DNA from: Erigeron canadensis
Taxonomy: Eukaryota; Streptophyta; Magnoliopsida; Asterales; Asteraceae
DNA length: 64,000 nt
Assembly: GCF_010389155.1 (NCBI RefSeq)
Contig: NC_057763.1
Location: forward strand, 46,668,645-46,732,644
Reading direction: 5' to 3'
The position numbers and the translations under genes are program-made. Shown here in pieces: positions 11,604 to 23,721 of this stretch (positions within the stretch are counted from its first letter, which is position 1; every line of letters starts with the position of its first letter). The notes beneath the pieces are model-generated. The model did no database searches, was not told the origin of the DNA, and saw only the letters and a list, made by a program, of their open reading frames with translations.

Positions 11604-12260
11604 TTAAAGGTGCAAAAAAACCGGTTTCATTTTTTGGTTCTTAGAGTTGGTTTTAAATCGATTCGGTTTTTAGGAAAAAACCTATAAAAAAAACCGGTCA
11701 AAAGGTTAACCGCTTCCAGTTTTTGATCGCATTGACCAAAAGTGGTTCCAATTTGGAACATGTTTCTATAAAAACCTATTTTTGGTATGACTACATAATA
11801 TACATAGCAACTTTGGGATAATTAAGTTGTGGGCCGTTCTGCATGAGTTGATTCGGGATCAAATCGATAAATATGGTAGTAAAAAGTTTTTGGAAAGTCG
11901 AATAGGAATCTAGGAGAACCCAGATTGGCTTTTTAAATAGAAAAATTTATAATTGTTGAAATTATATGTAATAAATTTCAAGCCTATAACATAATTGTTT
12001 AGAAATATTAAAATAATACTGCATAGTTTAAAATTAATCATTTATAAACATAAATTTAAACCAATTTAAAATTTGAAGTTCTTTTTTCTCTTATTGAAAA
12101 TATTGACCAAAGTTGACCCGAGCCTTAACCTAGTCAGCCGAGTTTTGATTGAGTAAGCCGAGTTTGATCAAAATGGATCTGAGTGTTAAATGTTGACCGA
12201 TCTTTAGTCCGATCCCGAGGCTGAATAGGAAGAGTTTTACAAATTTGATCTGAGTTGTCA
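11604..12260. mobile_element. hAT-like remnants
   Basis: The left end TAAAGGTGCAAAAAAACCGG matches the terminal type of the better preserved element at 32351. Further right, GTTGACCCGAGC and CCGAGTTTTGATTGAGT match the words at 4440-4629. Two different decayed elements are probably juxtaposed. Confidence 0.45.
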
Positions 12261-12524
12261 GGATTATTTAAACATGTGAACTCGTCTCGCGTATAAGAAT
12301 TCAAGATGTAAAAACCATTAAGTTATTTTACACTTGATCATTACTAGTCCGGCAGGATAAAATATGGTATTTTTGCTAGTCATTCGGTGAAATTAATGAG
12401 AAAATGACTGATGGTTTGTTTCTACTAGTTTTGCCACAACAATATCATTGGTGAGATCAAATTAATTATGAGTTACCAATGGTTTTTTGCCTTATATGAC
12501 GAGCTTATTGTAGGATATGAGTTC

Positions 12525-12530
12525 TATAAA
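12525..12530 (+). promoter_or_regulatory. TATA box of LysM gene 1
   Basis: TATAAA lies 103 bp upstream of the ATG, inside GAGTTCTATAAATTGGG. The same context (GAGTTCTATAAAT) precedes LysM gene 3, supporting a shared ancestral promoter. Confidence 0.6.
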
Positions 12531-12627
12531 TTGGGCAACATTTAGCATTACAAAAGCATCTCTAGCTTCCAATAAACACTGATTATATAATAGTTAAGCA
12601 GCAATATCAGTAGTAACGGTATAACTA

Positions 12628-13080
12628 ATGGCTGTTATTAACAACAAAACCGTTATTTGCATGCTTTTCGTGTTTGTTTTTATCGGCATCATGACAACAA
12701 CTGAAGGAAGAGCTAGCAGTTCTTTCGGTAAGTACTACTCTTGCACTTATAATCAATCATATTCGTCTCAAATTAATTAATTAAGTACCAAATCTTGTAT
12801 TCAATAAGTTTTTTATGTACTTTGATTTTATTTATCTATCCTGGTGCTAAAATCAATCAATAATTTCCTAGCTTACTGACCAATGCGATCTATTTGCTCA
12901 GTGTTTCCATCAGCTGGCCCTTCTTGTACTTCTGTAGTCGGCGTGAAAAGTGGAGATACTTGTTTTGATATCGCCCAAAGTGCCAAGCTGAGCTCTGGAG
13001 CCTTCGAGCTAATCAATCCGAATCTCAACTGCAACAAATTGTTTGTGGGTGAATGGCTTTGTGTCAAGGGAACCGCCTAA
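12628..13080 (+). CDS. Small secreted LysM-domain protein (copy 1)
   Basis: Two exons, 12628-12727 and 12902-13080, joined by a GTAAGT...CAG intron of 174 nt in phase 1, give 92 residues. Residues 1-28 form a signal peptide: a hydrophobic core CMLFVFVFIGIM followed by TTTEGRA. The mature part is one LysM: SCTSVVGVKSGDTCFDIAQ, then INPNLNC and KLFVGEWLCV. Four mature cysteines probably form two disulfides. Plant extracellular LysM proteins of this size bind chitin-like or lipochitooligosaccharide glycans in the apoplast; that role is inferred from the family. The ATG is the first one downstream of the TATA box. A second in-frame acceptor exists at 12913. The copies at 15958 and 25581 are paralogues. 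Confidence 0.9.
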
Positions 13081-14387
13081 TTATATATAGTCTTTCGGAA
13101 TGATCGAGTCCATGAATAATATATCCAACCAAATAAATTCTTAGTTTTGATAGAACTCAAACGTACTACCAGAACAATGACATTTGAGTTGTGAATCTTA
13201 GTTGGCTTAAGTTGTGATGTATGTGGTTATCTTCAGTCATTAATAAAGAAAGTTTCGTTAAATTTTGCTAGCTTCTTAATTAATTGGCAATGTCATGTCT
13301 TCTGTTATTACATTTATAAAGTCATTACATTAATAAAATGGCAACAAAAACATTTGAATACCTCATGCAATAATCAAGACTACAAAGTTCAAGCAAGAGA
13401 TATATATTTCTGGATATATATATATATATAATACTCCGTAATATTGTGTTTTAAATAAAAATGTATACGAATATGTTAGCATAGTACTCCACTACTCCGT
13501 GATATACTGTTATTTAGTTATTACAAACTACTGTGTTGTGTGATACGGAGTCTTATTTTTGCAACCCAGCCAATTAGCTATTATGTACAATACATTAACA
13601 TATAGATTGTGACAATATTCATGGTGTACTATATTATATTACTCATAATTACAAGAAACTTTGTCTTTCTTCTTCATTTTTTTTTTTTTAAAAAAAAAGA
13701 ATAATAATAATAATCCTTGGTGTTTTGGTTTTATATACGGATATTAGACAAAGTCATATCATTGGTAAATTAAAGACAGCCGATTAAATTTATATAAATA
13801 GTGTTTAATTTGGTCATCTCATTATCTTGTAAAATACTGAAAATTTATAAGACTTTGGGCTCAAAATAACACAACTGATAAGGCCCCGTGATGTGGTGGA
13901 CTGGTGGATAATATCTCATGTCTTAACTACTACACTCCGTATGTTTTACACCACAAAATGTACAATTTCATAAAAATAAACTGGTAATGTATGCCAATTG
14001 CCAAGTAGTATACATATCAATATATCATCACCCTTTTAATTTAAAAATATTTTTGTTATCTGTTTACTTCTTAATAAACTAGTGAGCAAAAGGGAATAGT
14101 ATATCCAGCAAAAGGGAATAGTATATCCAAATTACAATGTTGTTAGAAAAAGTAACATTCAAAGGTGGATTTAAATTGGGGTCTGTGAACCACATAACTT
14201 TTTTTTTTTAACTCCCGTAACATAAAATTTCAAATAAAAACAAATCTTCTAAATATACTAGGTCCAACAGAAAAGTACCCATAAACCATTTATTGTCAAC
14301 ACGTGATATTCAGTCTGCCACTCATATATGTTGAGCATATAGTAAATAAATGAGGCAACGTACATTTAGCACAAGTTTAGTTAGTTA
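13081..14387. other. AT-rich intergenic after LysM gene 1
   Basis: The first ~180 bp should be the gene's 3' UTR (AATAAA-like words at 13131 and 13242). The rest is AT-rich with an AT microsatellite near 13411-13432. No gene was recognised. Confidence 0.4.
14086..14129. repeat. 22-bp perfect tandem duplication
   Basis: GCAAAAGGGAATAGTATATC plus CA occurs twice in a row (14086-14107 and 14108-14129). Confidence 0.9.
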
Positions 14388-14705
14388 GACCATTCTTAAA
14401 GAGAAGGTGGTGAATGGAGATAATAGATAGATAAATTGATAAGGCACATAGGTGATAGGAAAAGGTAAAGGAGAGATAGATGAATGGTTTAGCTTAGGTG
14501 AAAGGATTGATGTTGGTCCACTTTAATTTATTTATATTATTTGTGTTATTTTGTTTTATTTTGATTGGCTACATTGTAAGGTATAAAATAAAAGTGGGGA
14601 CCAAATGATAGGTGAATGGTTAAAGGGAAAAGAAAATAAATGAGAAGGTGATGCTGAGGTGACATGAAAAAGTGTAGGTGAAAAAGTAAACGGTTACGAA
14701 TGGTC
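14388..14705. mobile_element. Tourist-like MITE (PIF/Harbinger)
   Basis: It starts GACCATTCTTAAAGAG and ends, on the opposite strand, GACCATTCGTAACCG. Both sides carry the 3-bp duplication TTA (14385-14387 and 14706-14708). The interior is purine-rich and non-coding. Confidence 0.8.
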
Positions 14706-15872
14706 TTAGGTGTGTAAAACATAGTAATTCACGTTCATAGATGTCACATAGCTAGTCTAATAAAGTTGATGTATTCTTAGATAGATTTGACATTATATGT
14801 TTGTAGTCCGTGGGGTGGATAGTATACGAGTGATGAAATGATGTCTTTTGTTTTAAATAATGAGTTAATTAATCGAAACAAGAATAATAAAATCTGTTTC
14901 ATTTGTTTGCCTTTTAGTACTTACACATATGTAATTATATACGAGTCCAAATTTTTGCACATATGTCGTCGTCTGTTTTATGTTTTCGTAGTCTAGCAAA
15001 AAACTTCATTCATGACATTGAAATCGACACTTATTTGGTTGATGTGTGTGGCTCAACGTAAGATATAAGTTTTATAAATTGGATGTAAGATCTAATAGAA
15101 CATATTATTATATTAGTATAATAATAGAGTTACCTACTTAGTTACTATATTACGCATTTCATTTTGCATCTTAAGTACTACCATTATCAGAATTGCAATA
15201 TATTAACAACGACGGTACGTATTAAACCATACAAATTAATTATCATTTTATATCTCAAGTTTAATTTGTGTAGGCCGATATAAGTTAATTTGTTTTTCTC
15301 AATATGTTCGAAAGGTAATATATATGGAACTATTTGTAAAATAAAGAAAAGGGATGGTGAAGTTAAAGGTTTAAACCAACTTAATGAGAGACGTCGATCT
15401 AGTAACTAGCCATGATATGTACGTATCGACTAAAAGTATATACAATCTTTCAATTAGCAGCAAAGAACTGAAATTTCAATAAACCACGCACATTAAAATG
15501 GCAACAAAGCTTTCGTAAAATAAAAAAAGAGGCAACATATATAGTTTTGGTAAATGTATATGCGAGGAATTCAAATTCTTCATTTGTGTAGACGGATCGG
15601 ATTTTTTGTTTGGTTCTATTATGAATCAATTATGATACTAATTATTAAATAAGGTTATATGATATATGCTCGGTTCTGTATTTACAGTTTCGAATAGAAC
15701 CAAAGTTGTTTTAACAAGAAAAATGCATGTTTGACATCGATATCGTGTGCGTTATCTATAGAAGATAACGAAATGTAGACTTTTGGCAAATAGTTAATGT
15801 TGTTTTACCAATGCAGTCGTGGTTAATGGCTTATGATGCATTGGCTTAGTTACACAACAACAAATTAAGGTC
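14706..15872. other. AT-rich intergenic upstream of LysM gene 2
   Basis: No gene or element was recognised. The final few hundred bases should hold the LysM gene 2 promoter. Confidence 0.35.
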
Positions 15873-15880
15873 TATAAATA
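15873..15880 (+). promoter_or_regulatory. TATA box of LysM gene 2
   Basis: TATAAATA lies 85 bp upstream of the ATG at 15958. Confidence 0.55.
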
Positions 15881-15957
15881 TCATAACATTTACAAGGAAA
15901 AAGAATTATCACTTCAAAACGTAAACTAATTTCAGCAACACGTACAATATCGTTATA

Positions 15958-16336
15958 ATGACTATGATTAACATCAAAACTATTGCTTTCACACTTTTGG
16001 TGTTCGTTTTTGTTGGTCTCATGACAACAACACAAGGCACGACTATTCATTTAGGTAAGTCGTCTTACATTTACAAATCTTGCTACTTATGTGAAACATT
16101 GTAATCGTATTATATATATAATATATAACGTAACTGAATTCATGTAATATGACTTTTTCCTGGTTTCATATACAGGCCCTATGTGCACTTCTGTTGTCGG
16201 CGTCAAAAAAGGGGATACTTGTTTTGACATCGCTCACAACTTCAAGTTGAGCTCTGAATTTTTCGATTTCATGAACCCAAACCTGAACTGCGAAAAACTG
16301 TTTGTGGGTGAATGGATTTGCGTCAACGGAATCTAA
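15958..16336 (+). CDS. Small secreted LysM-domain protein (copy 2)
   Basis: Exons 15958-16054 and 16176-16336 with a 121-nt GTAAGT...CAG phase-1 intron encode 85 residues. The signal peptide has the core FTLLVFVFVGLM followed by TTTQG. The LysM reads MCTSVVGVKKGDTCFDIAH, FMNPNLNC, KLFVGEWICV. The four mature cysteines match copies 1 and 3. A second ATG two codons in (15964) could also start the protein. It is the shortest copy: exon 2 starts directly before the LysM (GPMC) without the extra linker seen in copies 1 and 3. Probable role: extracellular binding of chitin-type oligosaccharides, by family. Confidence 0.9.
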
Positions 16337-16751
16337 TCAGTTTCCAACACAACTCCATATAAGAATTAACCAATAAATGTTCTTTTTATAGAACAGAATT
16401 TATGTACCGCAATAATGTATGTATCAAAAACTGATCGATGCTAATAGGAATTATTGTATGATTGTGTGGTGCTCTAGCTGTGCATCATGGCTTTGTAAAA
16501 TTGTTTCCTACAATCTACAGTTATCAATAAATAACGTTGATCTACAAATGCCTTATATACGAGGTGTACATAATACCACTTATTTCTTTTGCTTGCTTGA
16601 ACAATAACTGATGGATAAATTTAGAAAACGAATAATAACAGCTGGATAAACTTAAAAAAGTAAAAAACAGAAAAAGATTTGTATTTGGAAAAAAATAAAA
16701 TATACCTGGTATAACAGGAATAACCACTTACAAATATTTTACACTTTACAC

Positions 16752-17489
16752 CAATGTTTTCATAACCAGACTGGAAGGCGAACCGGTCTTTTTACTGGTT
16801 ATTGGTTGGATCGGTCGGACCGAATTATAGAACCGGATAACATATATATATAACAAAAAAAAATCATTGCCTAAAAGTAAATTAAAAGCTAAATAAAAGA
16901 ATACTACATATATACCATATACTCATAGTAATAATGGATACCTATAATCCTATCCTATATAATAATACATACATGCAATTCTAGAAAGTAGTTTTTCAAA
17001 TAAAAAACACCACCACCATCGTATGTTCATTTTCTTTAAAAAAAAAAAAATATTTTCATTTCTTAATAACACCATCATGAGCATAGGAATGCTCAAAGCT
17101 TTTTACTTCAATCTTTTCTTTCCTCTGTTCTTTTTCTCGCTCTCAAAAACTAAAAAATCACTTTTATAGGTCTATCAAACAAACATACAGTAACAGATTG
17201 AAGAGACGGTGTGTGGGCTAGAATCACGAAAAGAAAGATTCTCAAAAGAGCATAACAAACGGTGTTAGAAGAAGGTTTAAACTATAAATCGAGTTGAAAA
17301 CAAACAGTTTTGAAGAACAGTGGCTACTTAAGAACTCCAACTTCAAACTAGATAAGAAGTCAACAAAAAGTCAAAGGCCGACTTACGATTTTCTGGTCCA
17401 ACCGTCAGTCAGGTGCACGTTCGGTTTGACACATGTAACCGAATCAGTTATAAGTCCGAGTCCCGGTTTAACCGATCGTGAAAACATTG
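16752..17489. mobile_element. Non-autonomous hAT element with 8-bp duplication
   Basis: The termini are CAATGTTTTCATAACC and, on the opposite strand, CAATGTTTTCACGATCGG. They are flanked by CTTTACAC (16744-16751) and CCTTACAC (17490-17497), an 8-bp target duplication with one mismatch. Subterminal AACCGG/CCGGTT words are typical of hAT elements. The open frame at 17294-17503 crosses the element end and is not a gene. Confidence 0.8.
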
Positions 17490-17680
17490 CCTTACACACC
17501 TAACCCAACAACAAACCACCCAAAAACTGATTTTCTACAAAGTTGAATTGACCTGCAACTTCGAAAAGCTATATCTCCTGGTCAAAACCTCCAATCTGAT
17601 CCCTCTGAAACTACACTTAAAATATTATGTCTTAAAACATAGGCATAAATTGTAATAACATCATAATCATATTAGCCTTA

Positions 17681-19320
17681 GGGGCAAGGGTGTAGTGCCA
17701 AACTTGTGGTAATTTGGCAAGTTTTGGCAATAAACCAACCAATAAGGAGCCGCCACGTGCTATAGCCTATAGTGCCAATTTTTGCCAATCATTGCCAATT
17801 GCAAAAAATTTACAAAACAAACCTTAAACTTTTAATAAACTCACGATACAACTAATTAAAACATTACATTTATTTAAAATATAAAACACACAAATACTTA
17901 AAAATAAAAAACAAGATCACTAAACATCGATATCTAGATCTCCTACGTGTTCTGTAATATCACGACGTAACATGTAATGCGTCTCTTCGTTACGTAAGTT
18001 ATAGAGAAAATTAGGGTTGGTAGCACGAAGATCGTTAGGAGGATCTCTGATGTACACCGGTGATATCGCGTTGCCGTCGTACTTGAGGATCATGTTATGT
18101 AAAATAACACACGCATACATCGCGTTAGTGATCTTTTCTTTGTCCCTTATCCGTGCTCATCGATCGATGATAGCCCACTTGTTCTTCAGAAGCCCGAATG
18201 CTCGTTCAACGTATTTTCTCGCAGAGTCTTGAAGTTTCTTCATTATCTTCTTCTTACGAGCGACCGGATAAGCATACTCCTTCACAAAACAAGACCAAGG
18301 TGGATAAATACCACCCCCTAGATAGTATCCTCTGTTGTAACGGAGCCTGTTTACGGTAAAGCCATGCTCAGGAGACTTCTTATTCACTTCGGGAATAAAC
18401 AATGGTGATTGCTTCAAAACATTGATGTCATTGTTTGACCTTGAAACACCGAAATACGCATGCCAAAACCATAAATCATATGAAGCAACGGCCTCAAGTA
18501 CGATAGTCGGGCGTTCATGATCAACCCAGTGGTATTGCCCACGCAAACTATGTGGACAATTTCTCCAAGTCCAGTGGGTACAGTTGATGCTACTGATCAT
18601 GCCAGGAAAATGATGTTGGGCTTCACGCGCCTCATATAAAAGCGCAACATCGTGGTTAGTCGGAGAACGCAAATACTCTTCACCATAAAGATACTTTATG
18701 GCGATGCAAAAGTTGTTTAGACACTCACGTACCGTTCTAGTAGAGAACGTTAACCCCTCATCATAGTTGTCGGCGAGGTTGTCATACGCTAGTTGTCGTA
18801 GTGCGCACGTGCACTTTTGAATTGCCAAGAACCCTCTAATACCAAAGCATTCGCCGAAGAGCGAAACCAAGGAAATGATACAATGATATCTTCCACGATT
18901 TTCAAAAACAACCTCATTGACATACGATATCGCTTACGGAAGGCATCGTCCTCAACATCGGCTCATCCACAAAGTACATGTTCATCAATCTTTCATGAGC
19001 TGAGTGCCGATCTCTCCAAATATATCTTCGTGTGTGTGCAGAAGAAGGTGCAGTGTCTTCTCCTAAGGCTGCAAGAGCAACAGAAGCCAAAAACTCGAAG
19101 CCGACAGAAGACGATGACGACAACGACGACGAGAATTCAGGGATTATATACACGGGTAGTTCATCGTCAGACATTTTGCCTTACGAAATTTGATAGTTTG
19201 GTGTTTGATTGTATGTGATAGTATAGTTGTTTGATAAATATGTAAATATGTGTATATATATATAGAAGTTGGAAAAGGAAAAAAATAAAATAATAAACAG
19301 CACGCTCCCAACGTTCACTT
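17681..19320 (-). mobile_element. PIF/Harbinger element, right end truncated
   Basis: TTA (17678-17680) precedes the probable terminal repeat GGGGCAAGGGTGTAGTGCC. GCCAA/TTGGCA-rich subterminal sequence follows and then the transposase pseudogene on the - strand. No matching right terminal repeat is found. The sequence passes into gypsy protease sequence near 19325, so the right end was probably lost. Confidence 0.65.
17920..19174 (-). pseudogene. PIF/Harbinger transposase (DDE_Tnp_4), inactivated
   Basis: On the - strand the N-terminal part (MSDDELPVYIIPEF, Ser-rich) shifts frame near 18950, continues as DDAFRKRYRMSMRLFLKIVE, and shifts again near 18850. It then reads LAIQKCTCALRQLAYDNLAD through a complete catalytic core. 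The first DDE position is SSINCTHW, with Asn where the family has Asp. The second is SRSNNDINVL and the third ERAFGLLKNKW. An in-frame TGA at 18157-18159 separates the core from the C terminus (CVILHNMILKYDGN ... VGDLDIDV, stop at 17920). Two frameshifts, one stop and a lost catalytic Asp make it inactive. Confidence 0.9.
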
Positions 19321-19324
19321 TTGA

Positions 19325-19975
19325 AAAGAAAAAAAAATTGTCACGTTGAGATAACCAGTCCATGCCAATCACCACATCAAACCCAACAAGAGTAGTAGGC
19401 GATAGCTGGACCGGAAAGGTATGACCTTCTACTCTACGAAACAATCATCATAACCCTCTTGAATGTCACTAATAGTACCGTTAGCAATTTCAACTTCTAT
19501 AGAACAATCTAGGGGAGTAGTAACTTTATTGAGCTTAGGGACAAACAATGTAGACACCAAAGACCTATTTGCACCCGAATTAAAAGAACAGAAACAAATT
19601 TTGAATTAACAAGAAAAGAACCGCTTACTACCTCTTCGTTATCCTTGGCGTCATCAACCGTCATCTGAAGAGCTCGAACTTTTGGCTTTGGAGAAGCCGT
19701 CTTCCCTCCATTATCTTTTCCTTGCGTGCAATCCTTGATGAAATTACCTCTTTGCTGATATTGATAACACTTGGGATTGTCCTTGCATTCTGAAGTAGGG
19801 TGACTCATACCACCACAAGTATCACACCTACGAGTCTTATCTAAACATGGACCAATATGAGCCAGCTTGCAAACGAAACATCGACCATTCAACATTCGGT
19901 CAACCTTGAACCTTTTACTTCCATCTTGAACTTTCGTGTTCTTCCTTTTAAACTCGAACTTTTGTTTCGTCAACT
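19325..19975 (-). pseudogene. Ty3/gypsy gag zinc-knuckle and protease fragment
   Basis: The - strand reads basic RKNTKVQDGSKRFKVDR, then Cys-rich CFVCKLAHIGPC and CDTCGGMSHPTSEC, then a zinc knuckle CYQYQQRGNFIKDC. In that knuckle the second Cys is Tyr and the His is Asn. KVRALQMTVDDAKDNEEVVS follows. The protease DSGA motif is hidden by a frameshift near 19580. After another shift near 19440 it ends with GFDVVIGMDWLSQRD. RT, RNase H and integrase are missing. With the PBS and LTR at 20505-22551 this is the 5' part of one gypsy element on the - strand. Confidence 0.88.
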
Positions 19976-20504
19976 TTTACAAACACTTTCTCAACTTGAA
20001 CCACTACAACTTCCATCACATTCATGACATCTCATACCTCTTTTCCTTTATGGTCCTTGTCTCTAACCCAATGGGTTAAACTCAATTCATCAAATTTTCT
20101 TCCATCACAACACTTCATTTTCACTCACAACTCTTTACATATATCGCATAATAAGGCGTAGTGGATAATACTCAATCACAAAACACCGCACATTAATCAA
20201 TTGTACAAGTTTGTCAAATTCTGGCCGGGAAATTTGCACATTACCTTAGAAGATCATCTATCATAGCAACAATGACATTTATCGACGGAGGAAGCGAGAA
20301 ATTGAGGAATAAGGCTAATTACATGAACATAGATTAAGCATAAAACATAACATAAGCCTTAACCTACACTCTCACTCATCCCAACCCGTCCTAAAAGCAT
20401 TTCATCATAAAGCTAAAGCATAACTACTTAAGCCTATCATTTCTCATGCGGTTTAAGTCCAAAATCCTATGGCTTTGGTCGATTTTTTGTTCACTTAAAC
20501 CATT
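19976..20504 (-). other. Gypsy leader and decayed gag N-terminal region
   Basis: This lies between the primer-binding site and the recognisable gag. Short open stretches (for example KFDELSLTHWVRDKDHKGKE near 20040-20100) contain stops. A full gag would need more space, so part is probably deleted. Confidence 0.5.
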
Positions 20505-20516
20505 TCTCTGATACCA
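20505..20516 (-). other. Gypsy primer-binding site (tRNA-iMet type)
   Basis: On the - strand TGGTATCAGAGA begins 3 nt after the LTR end. It differs only at the last base from TGGTATCAGAGC, the usual initiator-Met tRNA complement of plant gypsy elements. Confidence 0.8.
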
Positions 20517-20519
20517 ACT

Positions 20520-22551
20520 TGTAACACCCGTTATTTAAAAAAACCTGGATTTTCAAAAACTTTCGCTTAACGGCGTTTAATAATAGCGGAAAAGGATCTC
20601 ATATAAATCTGCTCATCTGTAACCGGATGAAACATTTGAAAACATTTGGTGTTACTATATGCATCATCGAAATAATAAAAGAAAATCTAAGTCTTGACAC
20701 CAACATAAATGCCAAACATTATTACATAGTCTTTAATCTTAATATCGTAAATGAAGTAGCCAAACAAAAGGCTAAGGATAGCTTAAGCATCAAGAACATA
20801 AATGCTATCGTCTTTAATGTCTCTACCCATCCTTACCAAGCTATCCTTTCTTTAGCTCAAAACTCATCTAATCTGATGGCATAACATTTTCAAAGAGCAA
20901 GTGTTAGCTAATAAATTAGCTAAGTAAGAATAACATATTTGAAAACATTTGCCGATTAGATATATTAACAAAATCATAATCATCGTTATACGTTAATATC
21001 ACATGAGCATCATAAACATCATAAATATGCTTGAGACTTCTTTATTATATCAGTTTAGGCTACACTTTCACCTAAACTAATCACTTTTATCTTTACTTTA
21101 TATTAACGTAGGCTACACTTTCACCTAAGTTAATCACATATCATCTTTACTTTAGGACCCTTAACTGGCACATGAACATGGCAATCCTAATCAAAGGACT
21201 AGTGACTAGGTGATCAAGCCACATATGAAATCTTATCATAAACATAACATCACTTGATGATCATATAACATAATCATAACATCATTCCATAATCACCTAT
21301 CATAATCATATCATCACTACATATTCACTTTACATAAGCATATCATTACATCATGATCATTTAGCTTAAGCATAACATCGTATCATGATCACATAACATA
21401 AACATGGCATCATATTATATTCACATTTCATAAGCATATCATCATTTCATAATATGAGAACTTACCTTATGCCTTTGCAACTTTCATATACATGTCATTC
21501 ATCATAGAAAGATAAGCATCATGTCCCATATCAACCTCTCATAATCCCCTTTACTTTACTTTTAATCATACATAAACGTTTAGAAGGTTTTACTTATTAA
21601 AAACGTTTAGTGCTTGTTAAGTGCTCCCGACTACCTATAATGAGTATATATAAGCTAAACGAAGTGTTTTGTGCAAACTGGGCATCAGGTGCGTCGCACC
21701 CCCTAACTGGTGCGTCGCACCAATCAACTAAAAACTTAGATCAGATACAGGTGCGCCGCACCAGCCCTTGGTGCGTCGCATATCGGGCTCCCATCGAAAA
21801 TTCCAATTACTTGGGGTGCTGACCAGCAATCCCAATTTCGAAATTGCACTAAACGATTCTCATTCAATCTCAAACCCTTAGCCCGACCTGGGGACATAAA
21901 ATTGACCTCTTTAACAACACTTTTGATGACTTTAATCCATCAATCAATCCTTTAATCCTTTTACAACATAAATCAATCATTGAAACACCCGAATAACATG
22001 AATTCGGTAAACGTTTAATCAAATAACCCAACCCAAACCCTATGGCATGGATTGAATACTCATCTATGACTCATAAGGTCAGATTTCAAAGAGAAGATTA
22101 CCTATATTACCTGTAGATGACTTAGGGGATTCAAGATCTTAGCCAAACTTGATCGAAACGGCACGAAACGAATGAATCTTGAAGAAAACTTGCTTTGAAA
22201 GGAAGGGGATCTAAACTTAGGGCTATAGCACAAAATTATGGCTAATGTTTGAGTCTAATTAAGCATTAAACTCCTGGACACATTTTTCATTAAGTTCCCA
22301 TAAGTCCCTCAACTTCCTAAACGTTACATTTGTAGCTTAATTAAATTACCGGGAGACTTAACAATCTAACAAGCACTTAACTTTCATAATTTTCTTTGAA
22401 ATACTTTCATTAAAATCATATTAATCATTTCATATTAAACACATAAGCATTTAATCACATAACCCCATATAGGGCATATAAACTTAACGAAACTTAACGT
22501 TAACTAACGGTTAAGTCAATAAGTCAAACTTGAAAAGTTTGAGAGGTTACA
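20520..22551 (-). mobile_element. Gypsy 5' LTR, about 2.0 kb
   Basis: On the - strand it starts TGTAACCTCTCAAAC (22551) and ends CGGGTGTTACA (20520), the expected TG...CA ends. The primer-binding site follows directly. It contains runs of CATAACATCATTA-like words (21180-21470) and four GGTGCGTCGCACC palindromes. The second LTR is not in the window. Confidence 0.85.
21688..21780. repeat. Four GGTGCGYCGCACC palindromes in the LTR
   Basis: The 13-bp word occurs at 21688-21700, 21709-21721 and 21750-21762 (with C in the centre). A truncated copy is at 21770-21780. They are the most GC-rich words in the LTR. Confidence 0.9.
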
Positions 22552-22575
22552 TATACCCAAATTTTATTGTAGCAG

Positions 22576-22653
22576 GAGTTAAGATATACCAAAATGGCAC
22601 ATCTTAAGATACATGAGTTAAGATACACCAAGATGGCACATCTTAAGATACAT
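22576..22653. repeat. 39-bp tandem duplication
   Basis: GAGTTAAGATATACCAAAAT followed by GGCACATCTTAAGATACAT is repeated at 22615-22653 with a few changes. Each unit can fold (CTTAAGAT against ATCTTAAG). The rest of 22552-22853 holds nothing recognised. Confidence 0.8.
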
Positions 22654-22853
22654 TAATGACTAACTCACCCAAGTGGTTTGGTTTTTATGTGATAAATGAC
22701 TAATGAGTTGACGATTTATATGAGTTTAAGTAAGCATACTTTTTGTATTATCAAAAAATTGAAAACTAAATAGTAATGACTAATGATTGAAATCAAAACA
22801 TGTTTCTTTTCGATATAAAACGTTAAATATTTTTAAGGAAAATCATTGATAAG

Positions 22854-23470
22854 TAAACGAACTCAACGGTTTATGAATCGTTCAACAAGAAGTTCATTCG
22901 TGTTCGTTTAGTTAAAAGAACGAACATGAACAAAACTCTCATCCATTCATTTACATTCATGAATGTTCGATAATCTGTTCATTCATGTTCGTTTGTTTAT
23001 GTTCGTGAACTGTCGTGCATGAAAAATAGTTTGGTTATATTCGTGAACATTTGTTCGTTTACATATATTAATACTTAATCAGCTATAGTTTTAAAAATAA
23101 TTTATATATTAATATTTCTTTTTATATCATAATATATATATATATATAGTTTTAAAAATAGTTTATATATTAATAGTTTATATATAGTTTTAAAAATAGT
23201 TTATATATATATATTAATACCTAATTATTTGTATTTTAAAAAAAAGTATAAATATAAATACTTATTTTATAAATATTTCGTTCGTTTGTGTTCGTTCGTT
23301 TTTGTTCGTCTTTTGTTCATAAACATAAACGAACAAACATGAACAAAAAAAATGTTCGTTTATCCGTTCATGAACACAACATTATGTTCGTTTATTTGTT
23401 GGTGAACTATTCGTTAACTTGAATGAACATGAACAAGGTGTCTTTCGTGTTTTTTGGGTTCGTTTACAGC
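22854..23470. mobile_element. GTTCGTT-rich non-autonomous element
   Basis: Both flanks are dense in GTTCGTT/AACGAAC words and the outermost words are inverted: GTAAACGAACTC at the left and GGTTCGTTTAC at the right. The centre is AT-rich. A related block is at 51560-51790. Superfamily unknown; hAT is the best guess. Confidence 0.5.
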
Positions 23471-23721
23471 GGACAGCGGTGACTTTTGTGTATATCCATG
23501 AATGCATCAAGACAAAATTCAGATACGAATAAAATCTGGTATCATTATGTGCTTAATTTATATACGTACATATCTAAGTTACCAAATCCAAGTTTGTTAT
23601 GTTTTTAACATATAATTCATGTTCTGTTTGTAGCTTACAAGCTAATAAAACAATGTTATATTTTAAAATTAATAGAGATAACATTTACTTCAAATTGTAT
23701 GTTATTGATGTCGATCTCATT

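Noticed and set aside
12873..13067. Open frame on the - strand
   Set aside because: Antisense shadow of LysM gene 1 exon 2; the same applies to 25854-26102 at gene 3.
18817..19218. 133-codon open frame on the + strand
   Set aside because: Antisense shadow of the Harbinger transposase N-terminal part.
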